Both the position numbers and the translations under genes were made by a program. A stretch of DNA of 64,000 nucleotides from positions 1-64,000 of the forward strand of contig JAOACE010000008.1 in the NCBI GenBank assembly GCA_026418015.1. Reading direction: 5' to 3'. The notes under the pieces were generated by a model that saw only the letters and a list, made by a program, of their open reading frames with translations, had not been told where the DNA came from and made no database searches. Shown piece by piece: positions 43,694 to 51,992 of the stretch. Origin of the DNA: Leptospiraceae bacterium (GTDB lineage Bacteria; Spirochaetota; Leptospiria; Leptospirales; Leptonemataceae). Every line of letters starts with the position of its first letter. Within the stretch, counting starts at the first letter, position 1.

Positions 43694-44653
43694 ATGAAAG
43701 TAAAATTTTGGGGTGTAAGAGGATCAGTACCCTCTGCAATTAAAGGAATATCCATTAGAAATAAAATTAAAAAAATTTTAACACTTGCAAAACCTTCGGA
43801 TTTACTAGACGAAAATTCTATAGAAAATTTTATCAATTCTTTACCATTTTCTTTAACTCACACGTTTGGTGGTAACACAACCTGTTTAGAAATTCGAACC
43901 GAAAAGAATGAACTTATCATCATCGATGCTGGTACGGGTATTCGCGAATTAGGAAATGTATTGCTAAAAGAAGGATACAAAGAAGGGAAAGGAGAATGCC
44001 ATATTTTATTTACTCATACACATTGGGATCATATTCAAGGGTTGCCATTTTTCGCTCCTTTTTACATTAAAGGAAATGTTTTTCATATCCATGGCATTTC
44101 CGAAAACATAGAAAATCGTTTAAGATATCAACACAACTTCGAGCATTTTCCCGTTCCTTTTGACAAAATGGAAGCGACAAAGATTTTCCATCAACACAAA
44201 GAAGGAGAAATCTTTCGAATTTACGATTTAACGATAACATCAAAAGGGATGAAGCATCCAGGAGGTTCCTACTCCTACAAAATCAAAGAAAACGAAAAAA
44301 CCATCATCTTTGGAAGCGATGCAGAATTTCGTTTAGATAGCATGAATAATCTGGAACCTTTTATCGATTATTTTAGAGATGCTGATATTTTAATCTTCGA
44401 CACTCAATACACCTTCGAAGAACAATTAACTAAAATTGACTGGGGACATAGCTCTGCTGCTGTTGCAACAGATCTATCCTTAAAAGCAAACGTTAAAAAT
44501 CTGGTAATGTTCCACCACGATCCAGCATACTCAGACGAAATCTTGGACGAAGTCTATTTACGCGCAATTCGATATAAAGACATGCTTGATCCAGAGAATC
44601 AAAGCAACTTAAAAATTCACATTGCTTACGAAGGAATGGAACTATTCGTTTAA
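43694..44653 (+). CDS. Metallo-beta-lactamase-fold hydrolase
   Basis: The 319-residue protein begins MKVKFWGVRGSVPS and contains FGGNTTCLEI, the zinc-binding THTHWDHIQG, and later Asp/His ligands (GSDAEF, FHHDPAYSD). This pattern is seen in PhnP/RNase Z-like and phosphodiesterase-like MBL proteins, often next to signalling kinases. The substrate is unknown; a phosphodiester is likely. It lies divergent from the hybrid kinase, with 92 nt between the starts, and its last 12 nt overlap the convergent hemE. Confidence 0.88.
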   Translation: MKVKFWGVRGSVPSAIKGISIRNKIKKILTLAKPSDLLDENSIENFINSLPFSLTHTFGGNTTCLEIRTEKNELIIIDAGTGIRELGNVLLKEGYKEGKGECHILFTHTHWDHIQGLPFFAPFYIKGNVFHIHGISENIENRLRYQHNFEHFPVPFDKMEATKIFHQHKEGEIFRIYDLTITSKGMKHPGGSYSYKIKENEKTIIFGSDAEFRLDSMNNLEPFIDYFRDADILIFDTQYTFEEQLTKIDWGHSSAAVATDLSLKANVKNLVMFHHDPAYSDEILDEVYLRAIRYKDMLDPENQSNLKIHIAYEGMELFV

Positions 44654-45667
44654 TCGATACTCTTTTATTGTTTGAACCATCACTTCTACATTATGTAAGG
44701 GGGTATTGGGATAAATACCATGCCCCAAGTTAAAAATAAAATTTTTTCTTTTAGAAAATTTATTTAAAATATTTAATGTTTCTTTTTTTACTCTTTCGGA
44801 ACTTCCAAACAAAACAAGTGGATCCATATTACCTTGGATAGCAATATTTTCTGGAATCATAGTAATGTCTTCTACTCTCCAATCCAAACTAATACAATCA
44901 GGTTCTAAAAGCGATAACAATTTTACAAGATGAGCATTGTTCCCAACGAAAAGAATAACTGGCACATATTGTTTAATATTTTTTATAATTTTTTTTAAAT
45001 AAGGAAAACAGAATTCTTCGTAATGATGATAAGATAATATTCCACCCCAACTATCAAAAATTTGTACAAGATCTACCCCGGATTGTATCTGAAATTTTAA
45101 ATATTCAATGGTTAGGTTTGTTATATCCTCCATTAGATGATGAAAATCTTTCTCGAAATTAAACATGAATTCTTTTGTCTTTTCGAATTTTTTTGCAGTC
45201 CCTCCTTCTACTAAATAACTTAATAAAGTAAAAGGTGCACCAGAAAATCCTATTAAAGCGACATTGTCGTCATTTATATTTTTTATATAATTTTTTATAC
45301 CTTGAATGATTTCGCGAACATAAAAAACTTGTTTTTCTGGTTCAAAATTTTTGATTTTTTTTAAATCATCTTTGTTAAAAACATCATATTTTAGAGTTGG
45401 ACCAATCTTTTCGTGAAATTCTATGGGAATACCAACTGCTTGTAGTGGTGTTAGAATATCTGCGAATAGAATGATTGCATCCATCCGAAACCTTTTATAA
45501 GGCTGAATAGAAATTTCGATTGCTTTTTTTGGATTCATCGCAAGTTCTAAAAAGCTATCACTGCCTTTTAATTGTAGGTACTCTGGCAGGTATCTTCCTG
45601 CTTGCCTCATATACCAAAAGGGAATTCTATCAATTGGTTCTTTTTTTAATGCTTTTAAAATTCTCAT
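44642..45667 (-). CDS. hemE: Uroporphyrinogen decarboxylase
   Basis: HemE removes four carboxyl groups from uroporphyrinogen III to give coproporphyrinogen III. The 341-residue protein has the N-terminal signature PFWYMRQAGRYLPEY and GFSGAPFTLLSYLVEGG, both family hallmarks. It is the last gene of the eight-gene minus-strand unit and overlaps the response-regulator stop by 4 nt. Confidence 0.96.
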   Translation of the reverse strand: MRILKALKKEPIDRIPFWYMRQAGRYLPEYLQLKGSDSFLELAMNPKKAIEISIQPYKRFRMDAIILFADILTPLQAVGIPIEFHEKIGPTLKYDVFNKDDLKKIKNFEPEKQVFYVREIIQGIKNYIKNINDDNVALIGFSGAPFTLLSYLVEGGTAKKFEKTKEFMFNFEKDFHHLMEDITNLTIEYLKFQIQSGVDLVQIFDSWGGILSYHHYEEFCFPYLKKIIKNIKQYVPVILFVGNNAHLVKLLSLLEPDCISLDWRVEDITMIPENIAIQGNMDPLVLFGSSERVKKETLNILNKFSKRKNFIFNLGHGIYPNTPLHNVEVMVQTIKEYRLNE

Positions 45668-46392
45668 AACAATTCGTCCTTAACAACTTCTATGCTATCG
45701 ATTAATTCGTAACCTTTACTATGTCGCGTAATTATATATTTTGGGTTCGAAGGATCTTCTTCTAAGAATTTTCTTAAACGCAAGATAAAATTATCGATGG
45801 TTCTATTTGTAGGATATTCACCATACCATAATTTATCAAGAATCTGATCGCGACTAACGGGTTTTCCTTTATTTTCGTACAATAAATACAATATACCAGA
45901 TTCTTTGTTGGTTAATTTAATAATTTCGTTTGTGTTCAATTTTAGGATTTCTTGTTTATGAAAGTCCACAACACTATTTCCAATTTTAATCCGATGGAAT
46001 TTCTTTTTTTTTAGTTTGACTTTAATTCTTGCAATTAGTTCTTCTAATTCGAAAGGTTTAGTAATATAGTCATCTACGCCAATTTCGAAAGCCTCTAACT
46101 TGTTTTCTAGACGATTCCGCGCTGTTAGTATAATAACAGGAATATCCCACCTTGCCTTGATCTGTTTCGTAATTTTTAGACCGTCAATTTTGCCTGGAAG
46201 CATCACATCAATAATAGCTAAATCGTAAGGAAAATTTTCTAAAAAATGAACTTCTTCGTTAAAAAAATCTTCTGCGCTTTTATAATCTTTTACATCAAAT
46301 CCTTCATCTTTTAAATTGAGTTTTAATCCATTACGAATATTATCTTCGTCTTCTATCAATAACAATTTATACTTATAGTTATTTTTATTCAT
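45664..46392 (-). CDS. OmpR-family response regulator in the heme operon (HemR-like)
   Basis: A 242-residue regulator: receiver domain (acidic residues E14/D15, acceptor D62 in LAIIDVMLPG) and a C-terminal winged helix (NRTIDNFILRLRKFLEED, RHSKGYEL). It is encoded between the histidine kinase and hemE. In Leptospira the HemKR pair lies in the heme locus and controls heme synthesis and use, so this is probably the counterpart. The published HemR box (two TGACA elements six bases apart, as I recall it) was not found upstream of trpE, so the target site may be outside the window. Confidence 0.88.
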   Translation of the reverse strand: MNKNNYKYKLLLIEDEDNIRNGLKLNLKDEGFDVKDYKSAEDFFNEEVHFLENFPYDLAIIDVMLPGKIDGLKITKQIKARWDIPVIILTARNRLENKLEAFEIGVDDYITKPFELEELIARIKVKLKKKKFHRIKIGNSVVDFHKQEILKLNTNEIIKLTNKESGILYLLYENKGKPVSRDQILDKLWYGEYPTNRTIDNFILRLRKFLEEDPSNPKYIITRHSKGYELIDSIEVVKDELL

Positions 46393-47458
46393 AAATTTTA
46401 TTATACTTTTTTAAATAAATATCTACTCTTAATCCTTTTTGTTGGTTTTTAATCGTTAATTTCCCTTTACTTTTTTTAATAATTTCTTTTACATAATAAA
46501 GTCCTAATCCAGTCCCTTCTATGTATCCTTTATCTGTGTGATATCGTTTATAAGGTTTTATAATCTCTTTGATATTTTCATCGGGAACTCCCCAACCATT
46601 ATCTATAACAGAAATCTTTAAAAATTCTGTAAACCATAAATCGATTATACTTACTTCGATTTGAATTATTACTTGATTGTTCGAATATTTGAGAGAATTT
46701 AAGATAATTTCGTTAAGAACGAAACCTAACCATTGCGAAGGAATGCTTAGATAAACGACTTGGATTGGTAATGGATTTTTTACTAAAACTTTTGCTTGTT
46801 TTTTTTGAATTTCTTTTTCGAGTCCTTTTATAACGTCGTTCATTAATTCTTCTATGTTGATTCGAGAAATCTTTTGAATAGGCTGTAAACGAATCTCTTT
46901 ATCGTACAAGATTTTGTTGATTTTTTGGTTTAATAACTCGATTTCCTCTAAACTCGACTGTATTAAGTTTTTAAAAATCTGGTTATTATTTTGCATTTTT
47001 CTCTGGATCGTTTGCAAATTGAGCTTAATTGCAGTAATGGGAGTTTTTAATTCGTGTGTAAAGCTATTTAAAAAAATCGTTTTTTCTTGTAGGAGTAATT
47101 GTTGTTTATAATAAAACCTATGAATCAAAAAAGACAATGCAATAAGAACTAGAACAAAAAAAGAAGCTTCCCATATCAACATATTTTTATTTTTTCTTAT
47201 CAATTCTTCTGTTTCTAATAGAACATCTTTTTTTATCTTGTAGAGATTTTCTTGTGAATCGAAAAAAACAATATCGGGAAACCTGTCCAACTTTTGGTTG
47301 TTTAGCATCATTAACAAGATGTGATTATAATCATCCTTTAAAGAGATATATTTTTGCTGGAAATCGAAAAAAAAGATCAACCACCAAACCATCTGTACAC
47401 TAACCAAAAGTACTAGTAAAAAAATATAAAAATCCAATCTTCTAAAAAATTTAACCAT
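46385..47458 (-). CDS. Membrane sensor histidine kinase in the heme operon (HemK-like)
   Basis: The 357-residue kinase has two transmembrane helices (residues ~11-31 and ~94-112) enclosing a small periplasmic sensor of about 60 residues, no HAMP domain, then the phosphoacceptor H135 in FTHELKTPITAIK and a HATPase domain (NEIILNSLKYS, DNGWGVPDE, GTGLGLYYVKE). It overlaps hemL and the response regulator by 8 nt each, so kinase, regulator and enzymes should be made together. The signal is presumably related to heme or iron by analogy with Leptospira HemK. Confidence 0.88.
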   Translation of the reverse strand: MVKFFRRLDFYIFLLVLLVSVQMVWWLIFFFDFQQKYISLKDDYNHILLMMLNNQKLDRFPDIVFFDSQENLYKIKKDVLLETEELIRKNKNMLIWEASFFVLVLIALSFLIHRFYYKQQLLLQEKTIFLNSFTHELKTPITAIKLNLQTIQRKMQNNNQIFKNLIQSSLEEIELLNQKINKILYDKEIRLQPIQKISRINIEELMNDVIKGLEKEIQKKQAKVLVKNPLPIQVVYLSIPSQWLGFVLNEIILNSLKYSNNQVIIQIEVSIIDLWFTEFLKISVIDNGWGVPDENIKEIIKPYKRYHTDKGYIEGTGLGLYYVKEIIKKSKGKLTIKNQQKGLRVDIYLKKYNKIYE

Positions 47459-48740
47459 TAAATTTTCTTACAGCATCTAAAAATTTATCTAAATCGTTTT
47501 TTTCCATCGGAGAGCTTATAAATCCTACTTCGTATCCAGAAGGTGCTAAATAAATTCCATAGTTTAAGCAATGATGAAAGAACTTCGCATAAATTTTCAT
47601 ACTTTCTGATGAAATTTCGTCTGCTCTTCGCGGTGGATGATCTAAATCTATGTATATCCAAAAGATCGATGCAATACGAATTACGCGAAAGTTCATAGAT
47701 TTTTCTTGAAAAATTTTGTTTAATTCATTTTCTAAATATTGACCTTTTTCTTCGAGAGACTTGTATAAATCATCTGTTAATAAATCCAGCTGAGCTATAC
47801 CTGCTGCCATGGCAATAGGATTTCCGCTTAACGTTCCCGCTTGATATACAGGCCCATCTGGAGATAACATATTAAAGATTTCTTCTCTTCCAGCAAAAGC
47901 TCCAACAGGAAGACCACCACCAATAATTTTACCATAAGTAACGATGTCGGGATAAATATTATAGTATCCAGCAGCACCATAATAACCTACGCGAAAGCCA
48001 GAAATAACTTCGTCAAAAATTAAAAGGCTTTGATGTTCTAATGTGACTTTTCTTAAAAATTCTAGAAACTCTTTTCTTTGCAACAGTAAACCATTATTTG
48101 CTGGTATTGGTTCAACAACAATACAAGCAATATCGTTAGGATATTTTTTGTATGCTTCTAGAATTGCTTCTTCGTTGTCTAATGGCACAACAATCGTATG
48201 TTCGGAAAAGCTTTTGGGTATTCCTGCTGAACTTGGTTGTCCAAAAGTAGCAAGACCAGAACCTGCTTTAACCAACAAAGAATCAACATGTCCATGATAG
48301 CATCCTTCGAATTTTATTACTTTATTTCTGTTTGTAAATCCTCTTGCTAAACGAATTGCACTCATCACAGCTTCGGTTCCAGAATTTACAAAGCGAATTT
48401 TTTGGATGGTGGGTATTTTTTGTTTGATCTTATCAATCACTCGTTTTGCTAATTCTACTTCTAATTCGTTTGGTATACCTAAAGTTAACGAATGTTTGAT
48501 TTGTTTTTCTATTGCACTGATGATTTTGGGATGTCTATGCCCCGTTATTAAAGGTCCCCATGAGTTACAAAAATCCAAATAAGAGTTGTTATCGACGTCA
48601 TATATATAACAACCCTCTGCATGTTTGATAAAAATGGGATGTCCACCTACTTGTCGAAATGCTCTAACTGGACTATTTACACCAGCTGGCAAATATTTTA
48701 CTGCTTCTTCGTACATTGTCTTACTATTTTTAAAATTCAT
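47451..48740 (-). CDS. hemL: Glutamate-1-semialdehyde 2,1-aminomutase
   Basis: HemL makes 5-aminolevulinate from glutamate-1-semialdehyde using PLP. The 429-residue length fits. Signatures: LPAGVNSPVRAFRQVGG near the start, NSGTEAVMSAIRLARG, and the PLP lysine in TYGKIIGGGLPVGAFAG. Its presence implies the C5 (glutamyl-tRNA) route to heme, so hemA should be elsewhere. It overlaps the GGDEF-EAL gene by 11 nt and the kinase by 8 nt. Confidence 0.97.
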   Translation of the reverse strand: MNFKNSKTMYEEAVKYLPAGVNSPVRAFRQVGGHPIFIKHAEGCYIYDVDNNSYLDFCNSWGPLITGHRHPKIISAIEKQIKHSLTLGIPNELEVELAKRVIDKIKQKIPTIQKIRFVNSGTEAVMSAIRLARGFTNRNKVIKFEGCYHGHVDSLLVKAGSGLATFGQPSSAGIPKSFSEHTIVVPLDNEEAILEAYKKYPNDIACIVVEPIPANNGLLLQRKEFLEFLRKVTLEHQSLLIFDEVISGFRVGYYGAAGYYNIYPDIVTYGKIIGGGLPVGAFAGREEIFNMLSPDGPVYQAGTLSGNPIAMAAGIAQLDLLTDDLYKSLEEKGQYLENELNKIFQEKSMNFRVIRIASIFWIYIDLDHPPRRADEISSESMKIYAKFFHHCLNYGIYLAPSGYEVGFISSPMEKNDLDKFLDAVRKFNG

Positions 48741-50361
48741 ACAACCACCCTTTATCCAAGTATGTGATGATTTCTTTCGTGTTTAAAACCTTAGAAAAAT
48801 GAAAGCCTTGGAAATAACTTATACGCTTGGAATCCATCAATTTTTTAAAAATATTCTGATCTTCGATTTTATTCGCGATAATCTTTGTTTTAAAAACAAA
48901 ATACAATGAATCGATAATCTCTAACAAAACTTTTAGTTCATCCTCTTTTACGTTAAAATTAATTTTTAAATAATCTGGTTTTATTCGATAAAGTAATGAT
49001 AAATTTGTTGTGCCAGATGCAAATTCATCGATACAAATACTAAATTTGAGCTCTTTTAGATGTTGTAAAATTTCTGCACTACTCGCTAAATTTTTGTTTA
49101 TCGTTGATTCTTGAATTTCTAATACAAACATTTTAGGAGAAAGATTATATTCTTCGATAAGATTCGTTAAATAAGGAATAAAACTTATATCATAAAACAT
49201 CCTAGAAGAAATGTTTAAATGCATTGGCACCTTTAAATATAAATTGTTTTTATAAAATTCTGCTACTTTAAGTAGAACATACTTTTCTATATCAAAAATA
49301 ATTGCTTTATTTTTTGCAATATCTAATATTAAATTTGTATCAATATAATTGTTTGCTTCTAATTTCCAACGTAAAAGAACTTCTAAAGCCTCGATAGAAA
49401 ATTTATTCTGTTGGAGGTTGCCAAAAATCGGTTGAAATACTATTTCGAAATCTTTAAAATTATTTTTATAATCTTGTAAGAGCTTTTTTTCTATTTTATG
49501 CTTAAATTTTAAATCATTTTCGATTTCCTGAGAATAAAACGTATAAGAATTACGATTATTTTTTTTCGATTTATACATTACATAATCCGCCTTTTGGATC
49601 AAATCCTTAACAGTATCTCCATCATCTGGGAAAATACTTATGCCAATGCTTAATGTTAGAGGAATCTTTTGATTTTCTATTTCTATAGGTTTTTCGAAAT
49701 GCTCGATGATCTTATCTAATACATAATTGATGTCTTCTTTTCTTGCTAAATCATTCAACAAAATAATAAATTCATCCCCACCTTTTCGCGTAATAAAATC
49801 GTCGATACGTAATGTTGATTCTAAGATTTTCGAAACCATCTGAATGATCTTATCTCCAATTAAATGTCCATAAGTATCGTTAATAAACTTAAAATTATCT
49901 ACATCAATGAAAAGTATTGCTAATATTTTATTACGTCTTTTGGCAGATGCAATTGCTTTCTCTACATTGAACTCAAATATAGGAACATTGGGTAAACCTG
50001 TTAAGCTATCATAATATCCGTCATGTATAGTACCTAAATACAGAATTTGATTGTTGTATTCAAAAGGAGATATGTTTAAAGGAATTTCTAATTCTTGTTT
50101 TGTTTCAGGATGAATGATTTTAACATTAAGGCTGAAAAAAAACAATTCTTCTTTTAAGCGGGAAGAATTGATATCGATTTTTTGGTTTAAAAGACTTTCA
50201 GGAGTTGTTTTAACATAGCGATAAAAACGCTCATTTACATAGATAATTCTTGCATTTTGATCGAATAAAACAATGGGAATATCAATCGATTGTAATATAC
50301 GATCTAATAATTCTTTCGTAAAAGTTATTAACGAATACTCTTCTTTATGATAATTCGTCAT
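48730..50361 (-). CDS. PAS-GGDEF-EAL protein; cyclase motif intact, EAL site degraded
   Basis: The 543 residues contain a PAS domain (~20-110), GGDEF (~115-280) and EAL (~300-540). The active site GGDEF (194-198) is exact and an RxxD inhibitory site (R185-D188) is present, so c-di-GMP synthesis with product inhibition is expected. The EAL domain keeps the first Glu (EVLLRW) and NIS, but DDF is DEF, KID is KIN and the AEGVE loop is ANKIE. It may be a poor phosphodiesterase or only a binding module. Soluble. Encoded between the NeuB-like gene (17-nt overlap) and hemL (11-nt overlap). Confidence 0.93.
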   Translation of the reverse strand: MTNYHKEEYSLITFTKELLDRILQSIDIPIVLFDQNARIIYVNERFYRYVKTTPESLLNQKIDINSSRLKEELFFFSLNVKIIHPETKQELEIPLNISPFEYNNQILYLGTIHDGYYDSLTGLPNVPIFEFNVEKAIASAKRRNKILAILFIDVDNFKFINDTYGHLIGDKIIQMVSKILESTLRIDDFITRKGGDEFIILLNDLARKEDINYVLDKIIEHFEKPIEIENQKIPLTLSIGISIFPDDGDTVKDLIQKADYVMYKSKKNNRNSYTFYSQEIENDLKFKHKIEKKLLQDYKNNFKDFEIVFQPIFGNLQQNKFSIEALEVLLRWKLEANNYIDTNLILDIAKNKAIIFDIEKYVLLKVAEFYKNNLYLKVPMHLNISSRMFYDISFIPYLTNLIEEYNLSPKMFVLEIQESTINKNLASSAEILQHLKELKFSICIDEFASGTTNLSLLYRIKPDYLKINFNVKEDELKVLLEIIDSLYFVFKTKIIANKIEDQNIFKKLMDSKRISYFQGFHFSKVLNTKEIITYLDKGWLYEF

Positions 50362-51361
50362 ATTTAATTCTTTCTCCTTTTATTACATCTCTTGTTAAAA
50401 TTTTATTTAGCACATTTTCGTATTCATTGGGTGGTATACCTCCCCCAGGTCTTAACGCTATAATATCGTCTTTTTGTAGTTTGTGTCCTTTGGGTAAATC
50501 TTTGTTATAAAAAAGAGAACGTCTTCCAAACATACGAACATTTTCTTCCGAATCCAAAGAGATCTTGTTAGGACTACCAATTGAAGAATAGATGAATTCT
50601 AAATCCTTTTTTAACTTCTGCAATTCTTTTGGTGTAATCGACATCTTTTGATCTGGACCGGGTAAGTTTCTATCAATGGTAAAATGTTTTTCTATTGCAC
50701 TAGCTTCAAAAAACATCGAAGCAATTGCAACATGATTTTCTATACAATGATCCGAAATACCCACGTAACATTGATATTTTTTCTTCCAATAGGGTAATAG
50801 ACTTAAATTATATTCCATTGGTAAAGCGGGATAATTCGATACACATTGCATTAACATAAATGGACTACCATATCTTTGAAAGTAAGCCTCGATTTCCTTT
50901 TCTTCGGATGCTCCTGTTGACAAAAATACATTATATTGATATTTTTTGATTTCATCTAATAGTAAATAGTTGTTCAAATCTGTGGAAGCAACTTTGATAA
51001 AATCAGGGTTTAATTTTGTTTTGTAGAAGATCAAAGATTCGTGATCAAATACAGAACAAAAAAAGTCTACTTGAAGTTTATCTGCCAATGTTTTGATTTT
51101 TATCCAAGAATCTTCTGGTAGTTCAAACTGTTGAAAAAAATCTAGTAATGATCCTTCTATAGATGAAGGCAAAGATGCCTTTTTTTCGATAAAATTTTCT
51201 GTTTTATAAAGTTGGAACTTTACTGCATTGGCACCAGAACGAGCTGCTGCTTCCACCATTTTTAGAGCTAATTCTTCGTTGCCATTATGGTTTAATCCTA
51301 TTTCTGCAATGATATAAGGAATGGTAAAATTGCTAAAATCAAAATATTTGGTTTTGGTCAT
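50345..51361 (-). CDS. NeuB/PseI-family nonulosonate (sialic acid-like) synthase
   Basis: These enzymes condense PEP with an N-acetyl sugar. The 338-residue protein has the catalytic barrel (IIAEIGLNHNGNEELALKM, ANAVKFQLYKTENF, EKHFTIDRNLPGPDQKMS) and a C-terminal SAF antifreeze-like domain (~285-338, RRSLFYNKDLPKG, LRPGGGIPP). It could act on an N-acetylmannosamine, legionaminic or pseudaminic precursor; sequence alone does not tell. None of the usual partners (epimerase, aminotransferase, CMP transferase) is nearby, which is unusual. It is 17 nt downstream of trpG. Confidence 0.9.
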   Translation of the reverse strand: MTKTKYFDFSNFTIPYIIAEIGLNHNGNEELALKMVEAAARSGANAVKFQLYKTENFIEKKASLPSSIEGSLLDFFQQFELPEDSWIKIKTLADKLQVDFFCSVFDHESLIFYKTKLNPDFIKVASTDLNNYLLLDEIKKYQYNVFLSTGASEEKEIEAYFQRYGSPFMLMQCVSNYPALPMEYNLSLLPYWKKKYQCYVGISDHCIENHVAIASMFFEASAIEKHFTIDRNLPGPDQKMSITPKELQKLKKDLEFIYSSIGSPNKISLDSEENVRMFGRRSLFYNKDLPKGHKLQKDDIIALRPGGGIPPNEYENVLNKILTRDVIKGERIKYDELS

Positions 51362-51378
51362 AATGAAATACTCTTTTT

Positions 51379-51987
51379 TTATTTTCCAAATGTAAATAAA
51401 AAATTTGCTATCATTTGCATTCCACCTTCTGTTGCAAACGATTCGGGATGAAATTGTATCCCTTCTAACGGAACTTTGGGATATTCTTTATGCCTTAGCC
51501 CCATAATTTCGAAGGTATCTAAACTTTCTGCTGTGATTTCTAAATTCTCTGGCAATGATTCTTTATCTACAATTAAAGAATGGTACCTCATAACAGAAAT
51601 ATTTTGTGGTAAACCTTTAAAAACTCCTTTGGAATCGTGATTTATAATAGAAGTTTTACCATGCATAGGTACTTTTGCAGGTATGACTTTTCCACCAAAG
51701 ACTGTTGCCATTCCCTGCATTCCTAAACAAACCCCCAGGGTAGGTATTTCTTTTGAGACATGAACAAGTACATCTGCACAAATTCCAAAATATTCTGGAT
51801 CTGCTGGATGACCTGGACCTGGCGAAATAATGATTCTATCATAATGATTATGAACAATTTTCGAAAGAGAAATTTCGTCATTTCTGTATACATCAACCTT
51901 CGAGTTGCTTTCTTCTAATAGTTCTGCTACATATTGATATAGATTATAAGTAAAAGAATCGTAGTTATCTATTATTAATACCTTCAT
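51379..51987 (-). CDS. trpG: Anthranilate synthase component II (glutamine amidotransferase)
   Basis: TrpG supplies ammonia from glutamine to TrpE. The 202-residue protein starts IDNYDSFTYNLYQYV and has the nucleophile Cys in GVCLGMQ and the His-Glu of HPESFATEGG. Such subunits can also serve para-aminobenzoate synthase (PabA), so a dual role is possible. It is 5 nt downstream of trpE. Confidence 0.94.
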   Translation of the reverse strand: MKVLIIDNYDSFTYNLYQYVAELLEESNSKVDVYRNDEISLSKIVHNHYDRIIISPGPGHPADPEYFGICADVLVHVSKEIPTLGVCLGMQGMATVFGGKVIPAKVPMHGKTSIINHDSKGVFKGLPQNISVMRYHSLIVDKESLPENLEITAESLDTFEIMGLRHKEYPKVPLEGIQFHPESFATEGGMQMIANFLFTFGK

Positions 51988-51992
51988 GTTTT

